A stretch of DNA of 64,000 bases from CAVYUC01 sp963783085. Lineage in GTDB: Bacteria; Bacteroidota; Bacteroidia; Bacteroidales; Prolixibacteraceae. The notes below the pieces were generated by a model. It was not told the DNA's origin. It saw nothing but the letters and a program-made list of their open reading frames with translations, and did not search any database. Of the stretch, positions 36,996 to 45,903 are shown piece after piece. Position numbers and translations under genes: made by a program. Each line of letters opens with the position of its first letter. The stretch's first letter is position 1. The DNA is taken from NCBI GenBank assembly GCA_963783085.1, contig CAWAMJ010000006.1, forward strand, positions 310,001-374,000, written 5' to 3'.

Positions 36996-38645
36996 TTATT
37001 CCCGCGTTACCTTCACCTCTTTAAACATGAACGGATTGTCGCTGGTCCTCAAAAGTTTGCCGCTGGCGGTGGTCACATTCCTGAGAATAACTTCCCTGGT
37101 TCTGACATAAGGAAATTTCTCCTGGTAGGAATCATCGGTCATCTTTGGATTGAAATTTGCAAAAATAGCGGGACCATCATAATCCTCCGGATGTTTGGAG
37201 TCGTCGATACGAAGGTTTTCGATGGTAATTCGTTCCGGCATATAACAGGTGTAGCCAAAATCATGCTGCCCGGAATTGGATCCGCCGATTAGGCTGGCGC
37301 TGGTTGGTCTGCCGCCTGCAGGCACAAAAACACAGTTTCGGATGATGAATTCCCCCTGCCAGGTGCTGCCGTAGTCGGAGCGGAGATTGATGAGGCTTCT
37401 CCCGTAAATGGTTGAATTCTCCACGGTAAAGGTGCCGATACCGATGGCATTGATTCCCATGTGTCCTAGAGTTGAGTTACGAATGGTGGCATTGGCAACT
37501 CCCATATGGGCATCAAACCTGGAAAAGATACAATTGTCGTAAACCAGGTTCTTACAGTAGTTAGAGCCCAATATTCCCCAGTATTTGTTGTCGTTAATGT
37601 CATTCGTCTGGCTGCAGTTCACGAATGATACGTTCAGGGCGCGGTTAATGGAGATGTCGTAGGTGCCCATGGAAACGGTGACTCCCGCCGAGCCGATAGT
37701 CTGGTAAGTTTTGTGTCCGGTCAGGAGTGTGTTGCGAACCGTTACATAGGAGCAGTCGCCAATATTGATGAAACCACCGTATGGCGCGCCATGGTCTCCT
37801 TCGCCGGTGATACGATGTTCCAGACCGTCCACAAGAACATGGGAACGCCTGATTGCAATTCCCCGGTTGTAATACGTGTACTTCGATTCTGCACGATTGG
37901 CAATTGTGGTGAAACGTCCTCCGGTAATGGTTAGCGTCGTCTCATCAATGGGCAGGGCTTTGATGTCTGTAATCTCATCAAAGTCCCAGATGATCGGAGC
38001 ATCCATATCCACAACCCCGTTTTTGTCAGCAATAAAAATATCCGTCTGCGGGGATCCATTGTTTTGGTTCGGTCCAAAGCGAATGTAGCGTCTAATCTGA
38101 GAATTGGTAACCGTAATCAGGCAGGCTTCGGGAAGGGCGCCAACATTCTCCTGATTTCTCCCAAGCGAAATTATCCCCTCCGGTTTGAATGGTTTCAGGC
38201 TGGAGCTGACCAGGAAAATGGATGCGTTACGGTTTTGAACGTCGGTATCGTCAATGATAAAGGCCGCCGTGCCGAAATCGGTATCGGTTTGGATGGTTGC
38301 CGTTCGGTCCTTTCCGCCGATGTAATAAGTTGCATTTTCGTCGGCTTTTACAGAAAGTCCCTGCTGGTTGGCAAATGCATGAGTTGCAGCAATAGCGTCG
38401 ATGTCATCGGTTTTACCATCGCCTTTTGCACCGAAATCGCTATAGTGGACAGCTCCGTTGGCCTTAAATTTTCGGGCGTCACCGGGAGATACATTTACCA
38501 GTAATTCGCCATTTTCAGTTGTGCGGACTTCGGTTTTACTTTTTTGGGTTGTGATCACAACATTATCAGCAGGGTTTTTTGACTGTCCGTGTGCAATAAC
38601 GCATGCACCGGAAAATAAAAAGAAAAATAAGAGCATGTATTTCAT
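36996..38645 (-). CDS. Secreted right-handed beta-helix protein (pectate-lyase-like)
   Basis: 549 residues with a signal peptide (MLLFFFLFSGACVIAHGQ). VHYSDFGAKGDGKTDDIDAI is the Pectate_lyase_3/GH28-type entry motif. The rest is a parallel beta-helix with stacked turns (ILGSNYCKNLVYDNCIF, NATIRNSTLGHMGINAIGIG, FTVENSTIYG, FIIRNCVF). The fold is shared by polysaccharide lyases, GH28 hydrolases and phage tailspikes, and no catalytic set could be fixed by eye. It is likely a periplasmic or surface polysaccharide-acting enzyme, standing alone. Confidence 0.75.
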   Translation of the reverse strand: MKYMLLFFFLFSGACVIAHGQSKNPADNVVITTQKSKTEVRTTENGELLVNVSPGDARKFKANGAVHYSDFGAKGDGKTDDIDAIAATHAFANQQGLSVKADENATYYIGGKDRTATIQTDTDFGTAAFIIDDTDVQNRNASIFLVSSSLKPFKPEGIISLGRNQENVGALPEACLITVTNSQIRRYIRFGPNQNNGSPQTDIFIADKNGVVDMDAPIIWDFDEITDIKALPIDETTLTITGGRFTTIANRAESKYTYYNRGIAIRRSHVLVDGLEHRITGEGDHGAPYGGFINIGDCSYVTVRNTLLTGHKTYQTIGSAGVTVSMGTYDISINRALNVSFVNCSQTNDINDNKYWGILGSNYCKNLVYDNCIFSRFDAHMGVANATIRNSTLGHMGINAIGIGTFTVENSTIYGRSLINLRSDYGSTWQGEFIIRNCVFVPAGGRPTSASLIGGSNSGQHDFGYTCYMPERITIENLRIDDSKHPEDYDGPAIFANFNPKMTDDSYQEKFPYVRTREVILRNVTTASGKLLRTSDNPFMFKEVKVTRE

Positions 38646-38843
38646 AATGAGAACATTTTTATGTTGCTAACTTTTCGCAACGATCAAAAAAATTGTTACT
38701 TGTTAAATGAACGCGTAAAGATTATCATAAACAAGAAATTTTTCCTGCAAAAACACAAAAAAAATCAAATTTGTAATTGGCGGATTCCTAATTCCGGTAA
38801 AGGTTTTATTCTGTGCCGGAAAAGTTTTCGAAAACTCAGGCAT

Positions 38844-38875
38844 AAAAAAAGAGGTCGCTTTTGACCTCTTTTTTT
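38844..38875. terminator. Strong bidirectional intrinsic terminator-like hairpin
   Basis: AAAAAAAGAGGTC (38844-38856) and GACCTCTTTTTTT (38863-38875) are perfect inverted repeats around GCTTTT. The GC-containing core with flanking A and T runs makes a symmetric terminator. It lies in the 38646-38965 gap between two leftward genes, so it can end the DUF1080 transcript. The gap holds no other gene. Confidence 0.85.
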
Positions 38876-38965
38876 GTGTGGCTTCCCTGATTGCAGGACG
38901 TTGCGACCTGATTAATCAGGGCAGGGGTAATTGTACCCCTTTTATCTGAATCCTTTTTTATTCGT

Positions 38966-39952
38966 TCAGTTGACCGACGGGGTAACAACAAATTTGCGGA
39001 ATTCCACCGGCCCGTGATCGCCCTGAATCATAATTGGGCCAGGTTCTCCCTCATTACTATCAAGCGAACCTCCGGTAATTCCCGGAATAGGACGATTGGA
39101 AATAACTTCTGTTCCATTAAGTACAACAGTAACATGGCGACCAACAAGCGTAACTTCATAAGTCTGCCATTCTCCCGGTTTTTTAGAAGCATATACTGCC
39201 GGAGCAATAAAACCGTAGATAGCACCTAAACTTACGGGATCCGTTCTTCCTTTTGAATCTTCAATCTGAAGTTCATGACGGCCGCGAAGATAAATTCCAC
39301 TGTTGCTTCCTTCGGGGTACCTGAACTCCACGCTGAGTTTGAAATCGTTAAATTTTTGAGCGCTAATTAAGTTGCCACCCGATTCGGTATTAACCATTAC
39401 ACCATCTTTCATCTGAAATTTGTTGTTCGCCGGAATAATCCATCTGTCCATGTTTTCGGTAATCAGATTGATGGGATTTCCCCAAACCGGCGGCTCTTTT
39501 CTGTCCAGTGACGGGGCCCGCACACCTGTCCATTGCAGTTTATTACCATCGAGCATCTGAAAACCCGAAAGTTTGTCATCTTTTAACGTGAATTCAAAAT
39601 AAAGATCATCGATATCCATCCACTGCGGCGGAATGGTAAAATGATATTTATCTTCATCTGCATTGTAATGAACTTCTGCAATGGGCCTGGCACTCCCTTC
39701 GTAACCAACATAATATCCAACAAGGGTGGAAAAGCCCGATAATTTAACTTCAAGCCATCCCGGAAAACCATCTGAGGCCATTAAACCGTGTCTGAAAAGT
39801 CCGAGATTCTCTACCTGGTCATCCGTCATATTGATGGTAAGATCCCACTTGCCAATTAATGGCGAATCACTCTCAACGCGCTGAGCCTGCGCCGAAACGA
39901 GACCAATTAGCGTGAATACAAATAATAAAAGGAAAGCATTTAGTTTTTTCAT
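38966..39952 (-). CDS. DUF1080 (3-keto-disaccharide hydrolase-like) secreted protein
   Basis: 328 residues with a signal peptide (NAFLLLFVFTLIGLVSAQA). LIGKWDLTINMTDDQ begins a first beta domain. FQMKDGVMVNTESGGNLISA, DFKLSVEFRYPEGSNSGIYL and RGRHELQIEDS with GEWQTYEVTLVGRHVTVVLN make up the concanavalin-like DUF1080 domain. Members are secreted enzymes acting on 3-keto-glucosides or related sugars. It fits with the Gfo/Idh/MocA oxidoreductase at the window's left edge, though the two lie far apart. Confidence 0.85.
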   Translation of the reverse strand: MKKLNAFLLLFVFTLIGLVSAQAQRVESDSPLIGKWDLTINMTDDQVENLGLFRHGLMASDGFPGWLEVKLSGFSTLVGYYVGYEGSARPIAEVHYNADEDKYHFTIPPQWMDIDDLYFEFTLKDDKLSGFQMLDGNKLQWTGVRAPSLDRKEPPVWGNPINLITENMDRWIIPANNKFQMKDGVMVNTESGGNLISAQKFNDFKLSVEFRYPEGSNSGIYLRGRHELQIEDSKGRTDPVSLGAIYGFIAPAVYASKKPGEWQTYEVTLVGRHVTVVLNGTEVISNRPIPGITGGSLDSNEGEPGPIMIQGDHGPVEFRKFVVTPSVN

Positions 39953-40154
39953 AACATATCTATTTTGATGAGTAAAATGACAAATTTGCTTTTATACGCA
40001 CAAATCTATTGAAAAACTGGTTCAGATAAAATACTTCGTTATTAGTATCAATCCGTGTATTCAAAAAATAAAATTGGGAAAAATGATCCCATCCAATCAG
40101 TTACCGGGTCGTTGCTTATCCGTACATTTGTTTAAGTAAGAAATAAGAGTCTGC

Positions 40155-40281
40155 TCCGAAAAGTCTGAGTTCATTGATTTTCAACTTCTTTACCCCTGAC
40201 CCCTAAAGGGGAACTTGCTGAAAATCAATGAACTATTCAAAGTCCCCTTGAGGGGACTTAGGGGTTTTTGGCTTTTCGGGA
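40155..40281. repeat. Palindromic intergenic element with nested inverted repeats
   Basis: GTTCATTGATTTTCA (40169-40183) is repeated in inverse as TGAAAATCAATGAAC (40219-40233). ACCCCTGACCCCTAAAGGGG and CCCCTTGAGGGGACTTAGGG form additional complementary arms, and TCCGAAAAG/CTTTTCGGG bracket the whole. The element fills most of the 39953-40319 gap before the large ATPase gene and looks like a non-coding palindromic repeat. A similar kind of element lies near 48400. Confidence 0.65.
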
Positions 40282-40319
40282 TGGACTCAAATAACGTTCA
40301 TAAAATTATTGATGTAATC

Positions 40320-43300
40320 ATGGACGTTGAAAAAAAATATTTAGCTATTGATGTCGGTTCGGTTGCCATATCGGTGGTTATCCTCAATCAGAAAAAGGAA
40401 ATATTGGATACGGCATACGATTTTCATGAAGGGAAAATTGCCAAAAAATTAACCGAACTGCTTACCCCGCTCAAACTTGAAAATATTTGCGGGATAGCAA
40501 CTACATCATCCACTCCAACCTATATAAAAAGAACTGCAGTTTACGATAACCGGGTCGCATACATAACAGCTTCAACGTTTTTGCATCCTAAAGTTGGTTC
40601 TGTTCTGATTGTTGGGAGCGAAAAATTTGGACTTGTTTCGTTCGACGATAAACAACATTACCGGAAATTTAAAGGAAACTCTTCGTGTGCGGCGGGAACC
40701 GGCAGTTTTTTGGATCAGCAGTCCAAACGATTGAACCTGGATAGTATCTCTGATTTTTGTGAACTGGCAAATAAAAACAGAGGAGAATTCCCAAAGATTG
40801 CATCCAGATGTTCCGTTTTTGCCAAAACCGACCTTATTCATGCTCAGCAGGAAGGCTATTCGCTTCCTGAAATATGCGACGGTTTGTGTTACGGATTGGC
40901 TAAAAACATAGTCGACAATTTGTTTAATGAAGCGAATATTAATACACCCATGATTTTTACAGGTGGGGTTTCTTTGAATAAAGCTGTCGCCGGGCATATC
41001 GAAAAGCTTACCGGAATTAAGCCGTTAGTTGGAAAATATTCACATCTGTACGGGGCAATCGGGGCAGGAATTAAACTCATCAATGATAACAGGGAACCGG
41101 TAGATTTGGATATTAAGTCTTCGCAGGATATTCTCCTGGAAGAATCGAAGGAAAAGACCTATTTTCATCAGGCGCTGAAGCTTACATTGTCTGATTATCC
41201 TGATTTCACTTCAATTGAAAAATACAATTTTAAATCTGAATTGATAATCCATTTTCCGGAAGTTGAAGTTGATATTTATTCTGAAATGAAAAACGGGGAA
41301 TACCATGTTTTTTTAGGTATTGATATCGGTTCAACAAGCACCAAAGCAATTCTGATAGACGGAAATAAAACCGTTCTGGCAGGTTTTTATACCCGTACTT
41401 CGGGTCAACCGGTAAATGCAGTCCGCGTTATCTTTGAATCCATTCAGGATATAATTTCACGTAAAAACAGCAAAATAAACATTTTGGGGGTTGGTACTAC
41501 CGGCTCTGGACGAAAATTTATCGGTAAAATAATTGGCGCCGATATTATTCCGGATGAAATTACAGCGCATGCTCGTGCGGCAATTGAGTTGGATCCGGAG
41601 GTAGATACCATTATTGAGATTGGCGGACAGGATTCAAAATTTACAACACTGCGTAACGGGAGCGTAACTTTTTCGGTAATGAACAACGTATGTGCTGCCG
41701 GAACCGGCAGTTTTATTGAAGAGCAGGCAAAAAAACTGGGGGTAAGCCTGGATGAATATTCGGATAAAGCAATGAATACAATTGCACCGATGTCGAGCAG
41801 CAGGTGCACCGTTTTCATGGAGCGGGATTTAAATCATTATCTCAATTCCAACTACACCACGAATGAAATTCTGGCATCAGTTTTACATTCGGTACGTGAG
41901 AATTACCTTTTAAAAGTTGCCGTTGAAAAATACATCGGGAATAAAATTTTCTTTCAGGGAGCTACAGCTAAAAATAAAGCATTGGTTGCTGCATTTGAGC
42001 AAAAACTGATGAAACCGGTTTTGGTTTCGAAATATTGTCATTTGACAGGCGCATTGGGGGTTGCACTGGAGTTGTTTGATAAACAGATAAATCAGACTAA
42101 ATTCAGGGGAATAAAACTCTACAGGAACGAAATTCCGGTACGTACGGAAATTTGTGAGTTATGTACCAACCATTGTAAGTATAAAATTGCAGAACTGGAT
42201 GGTGAAAAAGAAGCTTATGGATTTTTGTGCGGAAGGGATTATAACTCCAACAAATTCGTCGATAGCAATACTTCCGGATTTAACCTGGTAAAAGAATACA
42301 ATAAACAGTTTCGGTTTAAAGCAACCCATAAAGAAAAATCGAAAACAATAATCGGAATTCCGGCTGGTTTATATCTTTTTGAAGACCTGTTGCTGTGGCA
42401 ACGTTTTTTTGATTTGCTGCACATAAAAACGGTGACAAGCGCCAACTGCCGGAATGTTGTAAAGATGGGGAGACGGATTTCAGGAGCTGAATTTTGCTCT
42501 CCAATGAATGCAATTCAGGGACATGTAAAATATCTTCTTGACAAAAGCGATTTTATATTCTTACCGACCTATCTTGAAGAACGGCAAAAATCGAAAAAAC
42601 TACGACGGCAGTATTGCTACTACAGCCAGTTTGCGCCACCTGTTGTTGCTTCGATTGATGAAATTGCCAAACAAAATAAAATTATAAATCCATTGCTTTT
42701 CTCGCTTCAAAATGAATTGAAGTTAAAAAATGAGCTGTTTAATTCGCTTAAAAAGGCTGGATTAACAGGCTTCACCCTCGTTGACGTGTCGAATGCGTTT
42801 AACAAGGCCAAACGTGAAAGGCAGGAAAGATTAAACGAATGGAAAGATAAATTTCAAAAAATATCGGCAACTGATAACGATCTGAAAGTTGTTTTACTCG
42901 GAAGGCCTTACACGGTTCTGACAACTTTAATGAATAACAACATTCCGGAGATATTTGCCCAAAAAGGAGTGAAGACTTTTTTCCAGAATATGTTGGAAGC
43001 AGATGAAAATGAAATCGATAATCTGCGTGAAATTTTAAGTTCCACCAAATGGAAATTTGCCGCCGCCATACTCATTGCGGCAGACTATGTTGCCCGAACG
43101 AAAGATTTGTTCCCGGTACTTATTTCTTCTTTTAAATGTTCTCCCGATTCATTTGTTATTGAATACTTCAAGCAAATAATGGATTTTTACGGGAAACCGT
43201 ATCTAATATTGCAACTGGATGAATACGATTCGAATGTAGGCTATGAAACACGCATTGAAGCAGCGCTTCGTTCATTTCAAAATTATTTTCATAAAAATGA

Positions 43301-44522
43301 AAAAGCACGCCAAAACGGAGGCGTTAATCCGCCGAATAATTTAATTACCCATGCTGCTGAACTAAAAGGGAAAACCCTGCTGTTGCCGTCTTTGGGAGAA
43401 TATGCTTCGAAACTGCTTGAAGCCAATTTACGCCGGATTGGTATTGAAGCCCACACTCTTTTTGATACGGAAGAATCGATAAAAAAGAGCCTGAATTCAA
43501 ATTCAGGTCAATGTCTGCCTTTAAATATGATATTGCAAAACGCATTTGATTACATTAAGAAGTACAAACTCGACCCGGGCAACACCGTATTGTGGATGAT
43601 TGAATCTCCGGTTTCGTGCAACCTCGGAATGTTTATCAACTATATGTCTAAAGTGCTGAAAGAGCAGAAGGAAGAGTTCCAAAATTTGAGAATGTACAGC
43701 GGACAAATCACTTTTGCTGATATTTCCATAAATACTTCTGTTAATTCCTACCTGGCATTTTTGTTTGGCGGATTTCTTCGCAAAATAGAATGTAAACTCA
43801 GGCCTTATGAAATACAGGACGGGCAAACCGATACGATGATAAAAAAGTCGATGGAAATTCTCTATCAGGTTTTTTTGGATGGGACCTCAAAAGAAGAGGC
43901 GCTAAAACAGGTAATAGAATGGTGTAAAATGATTGAGGTAAAAAATGAACAACGGCCCAAAGTGGCAATTTTTGGAGACTTGTATGTTCGCGACAACGAT
44001 ATGTTTAATCAGCAGTTGATTAAATTTATCGAAAAAAATGGCGGCGAGGCAATTACAACACCATACAGCGAGTATGTGAAAATTATAGCTTATGCTACAA
44101 ACAACCGTTTAATAAAACAGGGTTTCTTTATGAGGGCATCGTTGCAACATTTCCTCCTGTCGCTTGCAACGCAACTCGAAGAGAAATACCTGAAACTTTT
44201 TAATGAAATTTTGCACGAACCTATATCCAAACCGCTGAAAACGTATAATGAAAAACTGAAAAAATTTAACCTCAATACTTCCTATAACGGAGAATCATTT
44301 GAAAATGCATTAAAAATAATTCATTTAATGGAGCATTACCCCGACATTTCTTTATTTGTACAAACAAACCCATCGTATTGTTGCCCGTCGCTCGTAACCG
44401 AAGCAATGAAATCGAAAATGGAAAAAATAACAGGAATTCCGATTGTGACCATCGAATACGATGGAACAAGTTCCTTAAAAAATGAAGATATCATTCCTTT
44501 TTTAACCTATGCGGGCACCTGA
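40320..44522 (+). CDS. Large BadF/BadG/HgdC-type ATPase (acyl-CoA dehydratase activase family)
   Basis: About 1400 residues from the ATG at 40320, chosen because VEKKYLAIDVGSVAISVV, the first phosphate-binding strand, follows at once; the upstream in-frame ATGs at 40281 and 40215 run into the palindromic repeat. Two actin-fold ATPase units are seen in tandem: SCAAGTGSFLDQQ with SRCSVFAKTDL near 120-170, and VFLGIDIGSTSTKAILIDG with CAAGTGSFIEEQ and SSRCTVFMERDL near 455-500. These Cys form the bridging 4Fe-4S cluster in HgdC-like activators. A DUF2229 domain (IPAGLYLFEDLLLWQRFFDL) and a HgdA/B-like tail follow. This architecture is known in anaerobes; it may reductively activate a dehydratase-like partner. 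Confidence 0.85.
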   Translation: MDVEKKYLAIDVGSVAISVVILNQKKEILDTAYDFHEGKIAKKLTELLTPLKLENICGIATTSSTPTYIKRTAVYDNRVAYITASTFLHPKVGSVLIVGSEKFGLVSFDDKQHYRKFKGNSSCAAGTGSFLDQQSKRLNLDSISDFCELANKNRGEFPKIASRCSVFAKTDLIHAQQEGYSLPEICDGLCYGLAKNIVDNLFNEANINTPMIFTGGVSLNKAVAGHIEKLTGIKPLVGKYSHLYGAIGAGIKLINDNREPVDLDIKSSQDILLEESKEKTYFHQALKLTLSDYPDFTSIEKYNFKSELIIHFPEVEVDIYSEMKNGEYHVFLGIDIGSTSTKAILIDGNKTVLAGFYTRTSGQPVNAVRVIFESIQDIISRKNSKINILGVGTTGSGRKFIGKIIGADIIPDEITAHARAAIELDPEVDTIIEIGGQDSKFTTLRNGSVTFSVMNNVCAAGTGSFIEEQAKKLGVSLDEYSDKAMNTIAPMSSSRCTVFMERDLNHYLNSNYTTNEILASVLHSVRENYLLKVAVEKYIGNKIFFQGATAKNKALVAAFEQKLMKPVLVSKYCHLTGALGVALELFDKQINQTKFRGIKLYRNEIPVRTEICELCTNHCKYKIAELDGEKEAYGFLCGRDYNSNKFVDSNTSGFNLVKEYNKQFRFKATHKEKSKTIIGIPAGLYLFEDLLLWQRFFDLLHIKTVTSANCRNVVKMGRRISGAEFCSPMNAIQGHVKYLLDKSDFIFLPTYLEERQKSKKLRRQYCYYSQFAPPVVASIDEIAKQNKIINPLLFSLQNELKLKNELFNSLKKAGLTGFTLVDVSNAFNKAKRERQERLNEWKDKFQKISATDNDLKVVLLGRPYTVLTTLMNNNIPEIFAQKGVKTFFQNMLEADENEIDNLREILSSTKWKFAAAILIAADYVARTKDLFPVLISSFKCSPDSFVIEYFKQIMDFYGKPYLILQLDEYDSNVGYETRIEAALRSFQNYFHKNEKARQNGGVNPPNNLITHAAELKGKTLLLPSLGEYASKLLEANLRRIGIEAHTLFDTEESIKKSLNSNSGQCLPLNMILQNAFDYIKKYKLDPGNTVLWMIESPVSCNLGMFINYMSKVLKEQKEEFQNLRMYSGQITFADISINTSVNSYLAFLFGGFLRKIECKLRPYEIQDGQTDTMIKKSMEILYQVFLDGTSKEEALKQVIEWCKMIEVKNEQRPKVAIFGDLYVRDNDMFNQQLIKFIEKNGGEAITTPYSEYVKIIAYATNNRLIKQGFFMRASLQHFLLSLATQLEEKYLKLFNEILHEPISKPLKTYNEKLKKFNLNTSYNGESFENALKIIHLMEHYPDISLFVQTNPSYCCPSLVTEAMKSKMEKITGIPIVTIEYDGTSSLKNEDIIPFLTYAGT

Positions 44523-44556
44523 AATAAATCATCTGTTTCCATCTTGCGATAAAAAG

Positions 44557-45840
44557 TCAATTCTGAACCAAATTATGTTTTTGTACAAAATCGGGATCTA
44601 TTTCAATCCCCAAACCGGGTCCTGTGGGGACTTTTATTTTCCCATTTACAATTTCCAGGGATGATGTTGAACATTCAAAAGGTACGTGAGTTTTCAATCC
44701 ATGGGTTTCGTGGTGAGGACCAGCATTGGGAATTGCAGAAACAAAGTGAATATCATAAAGATATCCCAGATCTCCACCTGACATGTGTGGAACGCAGGTT
44801 TTGCCAAATGCTGCAGCCATGCGGGCTACCTTCATTGAACGGATGTATCCTCCAAAATAAAAATTATCAGGTTGAACGATTTCGAGGCCATCATTTGCAA
44901 TCAGCCACCGGAAATTATAAAAGCTTTGGTCTTGTTCGCCGTTTGCAATTGGAATTGTAAGCGCATCGGCAACTTGTTTGATATCTTCAAAATGCCAGTA
45001 TAACACAGGTTCTTCAAAATAATTGTAGTTATATTCTTCCAGTATCCTGCCAATTTTTATCGCGCCATTCACATCAAAATAACCATTTGAATCGGCATAT
45101 AGATTAAAATCATTGCCGTAATGTTCACGTACAAGCGGAATTAATTTTTCAGATTTCCCGGGAAGACCGGCATAGTGTATGTCGGTGGTTCCTGCATGCA
45201 AATATCCAACTTTAATTTTAAGGGCATTGGTATCGTATTGGGCAACCGTTTCTTTAATCCGTTCAAAATGTTCTTCAAGTGGTAAATGCCGGAACTCAGT
45301 TGCGATATAGACACCGACTTCAGGATTGTGAATTTCTCCGATTAATTGTCCCATTGGCTTTTCAGCAATTTTTCCCAGCATATCCAAAATGGCAAATTCA
45401 ATGGTTGCCAAAGGTATGCCAAGAGCTCTTCCGTTATACCTGAAGTTGAAATTGTAGTAATATACTTTTTCTATTATTAGGTCCAGCTCAACTGCATTCT
45501 GGCCAATAAAAAAAGGCTGCAGATTATTAACGAATATGGGCCAGAGAGTCCGGAGTTCGCCATGGCCTGCAGAAATCCCTTCCGCCCCGTCAGTTGAACG
45601 GACTCGGCACAAAAAACTATTTCCGTTCCGCAGCAATTCCAGTGTTTCAATGATCACAGGCGAGGGAAACAATTCCTTTTTCAAAACCGGCTGCTGAAGA
45701 ATCTCATCCAGCTTTTTGTATTTTTCCGCCAAAGCTTCAGAAACGGGTTTTGAAGAAGCAGCTTTTGAACTGAAAGGCGCCGCAGCTGCAAGACCGCCCG
45801 CAACGGCAGCAGATATGAATTTACGTCGATTGGTTTGCAT
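44557..45840 (-). CDS. Tat-exported enolase-superfamily (mandelate racemase/MLE-like) enzyme
   Basis: 427 residues with a twin-arginine signal (MQTNRRKFISAAVAGGLAAA). NALKIKVGYLHA carries the catalytic K-x-K, LYADSNGYFD and YFEEPVLYWHF the metal-binding Asp and Glu, IANGEQDQSFYNFR the third acidic ligand, and HMSGGDLGYLYDIH the His region. This is an MR-like acid-sugar dehydratase or racemase. An exported member is unusual but frequent in polysaccharide-degrading Bacteroidota. It lies 63 bp downstream of another Tat-signal gene on the same strand, suggesting an operon. Substrate unknown. Confidence 0.85.
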   Translation of the reverse strand: MQTNRRKFISAAVAGGLAAAAPFSSKAASSKPVSEALAEKYKKLDEILQQPVLKKELFPSPVIIETLELLRNGNSFLCRVRSTDGAEGISAGHGELRTLWPIFVNNLQPFFIGQNAVELDLIIEKVYYYNFNFRYNGRALGIPLATIEFAILDMLGKIAEKPMGQLIGEIHNPEVGVYIATEFRHLPLEEHFERIKETVAQYDTNALKIKVGYLHAGTTDIHYAGLPGKSEKLIPLVREHYGNDFNLYADSNGYFDVNGAIKIGRILEEYNYNYFEEPVLYWHFEDIKQVADALTIPIANGEQDQSFYNFRWLIANDGLEIVQPDNFYFGGYIRSMKVARMAAAFGKTCVPHMSGGDLGYLYDIHFVSAIPNAGPHHETHGLKTHVPFECSTSSLEIVNGKIKVPTGPGLGIEIDPDFVQKHNLVQN

Positions 45841-45903
45841 ATATTTTAGTTTTTAATATACGAGGTTTAAAATTTAAACAACATATTGATTTTTCTTTAA
45901 ATT